Below are positions 25,029 to 25,895 of a stretch of DNA of 25,895 bases, in pieces. The DNA is taken from the NCBI GenBank assembly GCA_002419385.1, contig DIFZ01000053.1, positions 1-25,895 of the forward strand, read 5' to 3'. The DNA comes from Geobacter sp. UBA5735. Lineage in GTDB: Bacteria > Desulfobacterota > Desulfuromonadia > Geobacterales > Geobacteraceae. Both the position numbers and the translations under genes were made by a program. Below the pieces are notes generated by a model. It saw only the letters and a list, made by a program, of their open reading frames with translations. It was not told the origin of the DNA and searched no databases. The first letter of the stretch is position 1. Each line of letters begins with the position of its first letter.

Positions 25029-25892
25029 TTATTCTTCGAGAGCAGGCGGTGGAAGTTCTCGCACGTTCCACCCCAATCTCTCTAATGCTGTTTTTTGAAG
25101 GGTGCTGATCCGGTCTAAGTGGATAGCCAAACATAAAAGATGTTTCGGGCGGCTCATGGCGACATAAAACTGACGCATAAATTTTTGGTTAGGCTTAAAA
25201 CGGGCCACCGCCGACGGTGTTGCTCTCAAATCACCATTTGGGTTCTCGTAGCTTGGCAAATCTCCCGTTAAATAGGGAAGCATCGTTTCAAGATCAAAGC
25301 AGTGATTCTTCGTTTCAAGGATCAGCGTGGCGTCGTGAGTTTCCCCCTTCACAGCGTGAATTGTTGAAATCTCAACCTTAAAGCCGTCTGGATGCATGAT
25401 CATGTTCTCTGGAAGGGATGCCAGGGTGTCTCCTTGAATACCGGCAAGCGGGTTGTTATCTTGAGGCCCCTCTTCCTCGTGAAATGCAAGATACTCATTA
25501 GCTTCAACAGGAATTGGGTTTAAAACAAATATTTCAGATAACGCATGACGTATTTCACTCCAAGTATCTTCATCAATCAAAAATGCATCGTTCAAAATAG
25601 TATGCACAAGTTTACGATAACTATCCCACCTCCCATTATCCTTCAAAAATTCTTGCAGAGTAGTGGCACTAAAATATCGTCCATTCCCATCCCTTTTCCC
25701 GGATTTTCTTAGCATTCTCAAAATGCAACCAGTCAACATCCTGTAAATGATTTCCCAGTCGACTGAAGACGATTGGCGGCAATACCGAACCGCTTCTATA
25801 AGAGATCCTTCCTTGAAGTTGTTTTTTGACTTTGCTTTATCGTAGTTATTCCAAAAATGACCTATCTTTAGGCCTCTTCCGCTGAATTTGGA
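25029..25892 (-). pseudogene. UvrD-like helicase, C-terminal fragment
   Basis: The minus-strand frame encodes the C-terminal part of a superfamily-1 UvrD/Rep-type helicase. VEISTIHAVKGETHDATLIL is the motif V region and RQFYVAMSRPKHLLCLA is motif VI with its arginine finger. The Walker A half is not in the window. The first ATG is at 25739 (236 residues), but coding-like sequence continues upstream (IGHFWNNYDKAKSKNNFKEG, then SVDWEIIYR). That stretch has no ATG, GTG or TTG and meets an in-frame TAA at 25895-25893, the last three bases of the window. It is therefore either the tail of a gene broken by a stop or frameshift, or a helicase shortened to begin at 25739. The intact N-terminal half may lie just beyond the edge in another frame. 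Confidence 0.6.
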
Positions 25893-25895
25893 TTA

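Overview
The window reads as chromosomal DNA of a Desulfuromonadales/Geobacter-like deltaproteobacterium. This is inferred from gene content and style: a K+-independent membrane pyrophosphatase, a stand-alone carB, a GlcD/GlcF-type lactate/glycolate oxidase, a PAS-rich hybrid kinase, an alanine-zipper lipoprotein, and a high-GC background. No rRNA or tRNA gene, CRISPR array or complete insertion sequence was seen. Taxonomy was not checked by any search.

Left part (1-5.7 kb, all minus strand): an FlgT-like lipoprotein, then an XRE-cupin regulator with a strong promoter and an operator-like palindrome. Next come an Fe-S subunit (glcF) and a flavin subunit (glcD) of a 2-hydroxyacid oxidase. The glcD-glcF gap carries a 110-bp inverted-repeat element built from an ACACGGAT-type motif.

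Centre (5.7-16.8 kb): hppA (H+-pumping pyrophosphatase with the K460 signature of K+-independent enzymes) with a structured leader and a strong terminator; a LysM-L,D-transpeptidase converging on a small alanine-zipper lipoprotein; a three-PAS hybrid histidine kinase with a receiver domain; carB (minus strand, own terminator, no carA beside it); and a secreted protein with ten tandem ~16-residue repeats.

Right part (17.3-25.9 kb) looks accessory. A DUF1795/Eag-type chaperone overlaps by ATGA a 1471-residue prePAAR-PAAR-Rhs protein. Its last ~110 codons switch to AT-rich DNA and are followed one base later by a 70-codon gene, most simply a T6SS Rhs effector, its toxin tip and its immunity protein. 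Beyond lie an inverted repeat, a DUF4143-type AAA+ ATPase whose promoter sits inside a near-perfect 19-bp palindrome, rsgA, and a start-less C-terminal fragment of a UvrD-like helicase whose frame closes with TAA at the last three bases of the window.

The strongest candidates for something undescribed are the Rhs tip/immunity pair, the 16-residue repeat protein and the palindrome controlling the DUF4143 ATPase.
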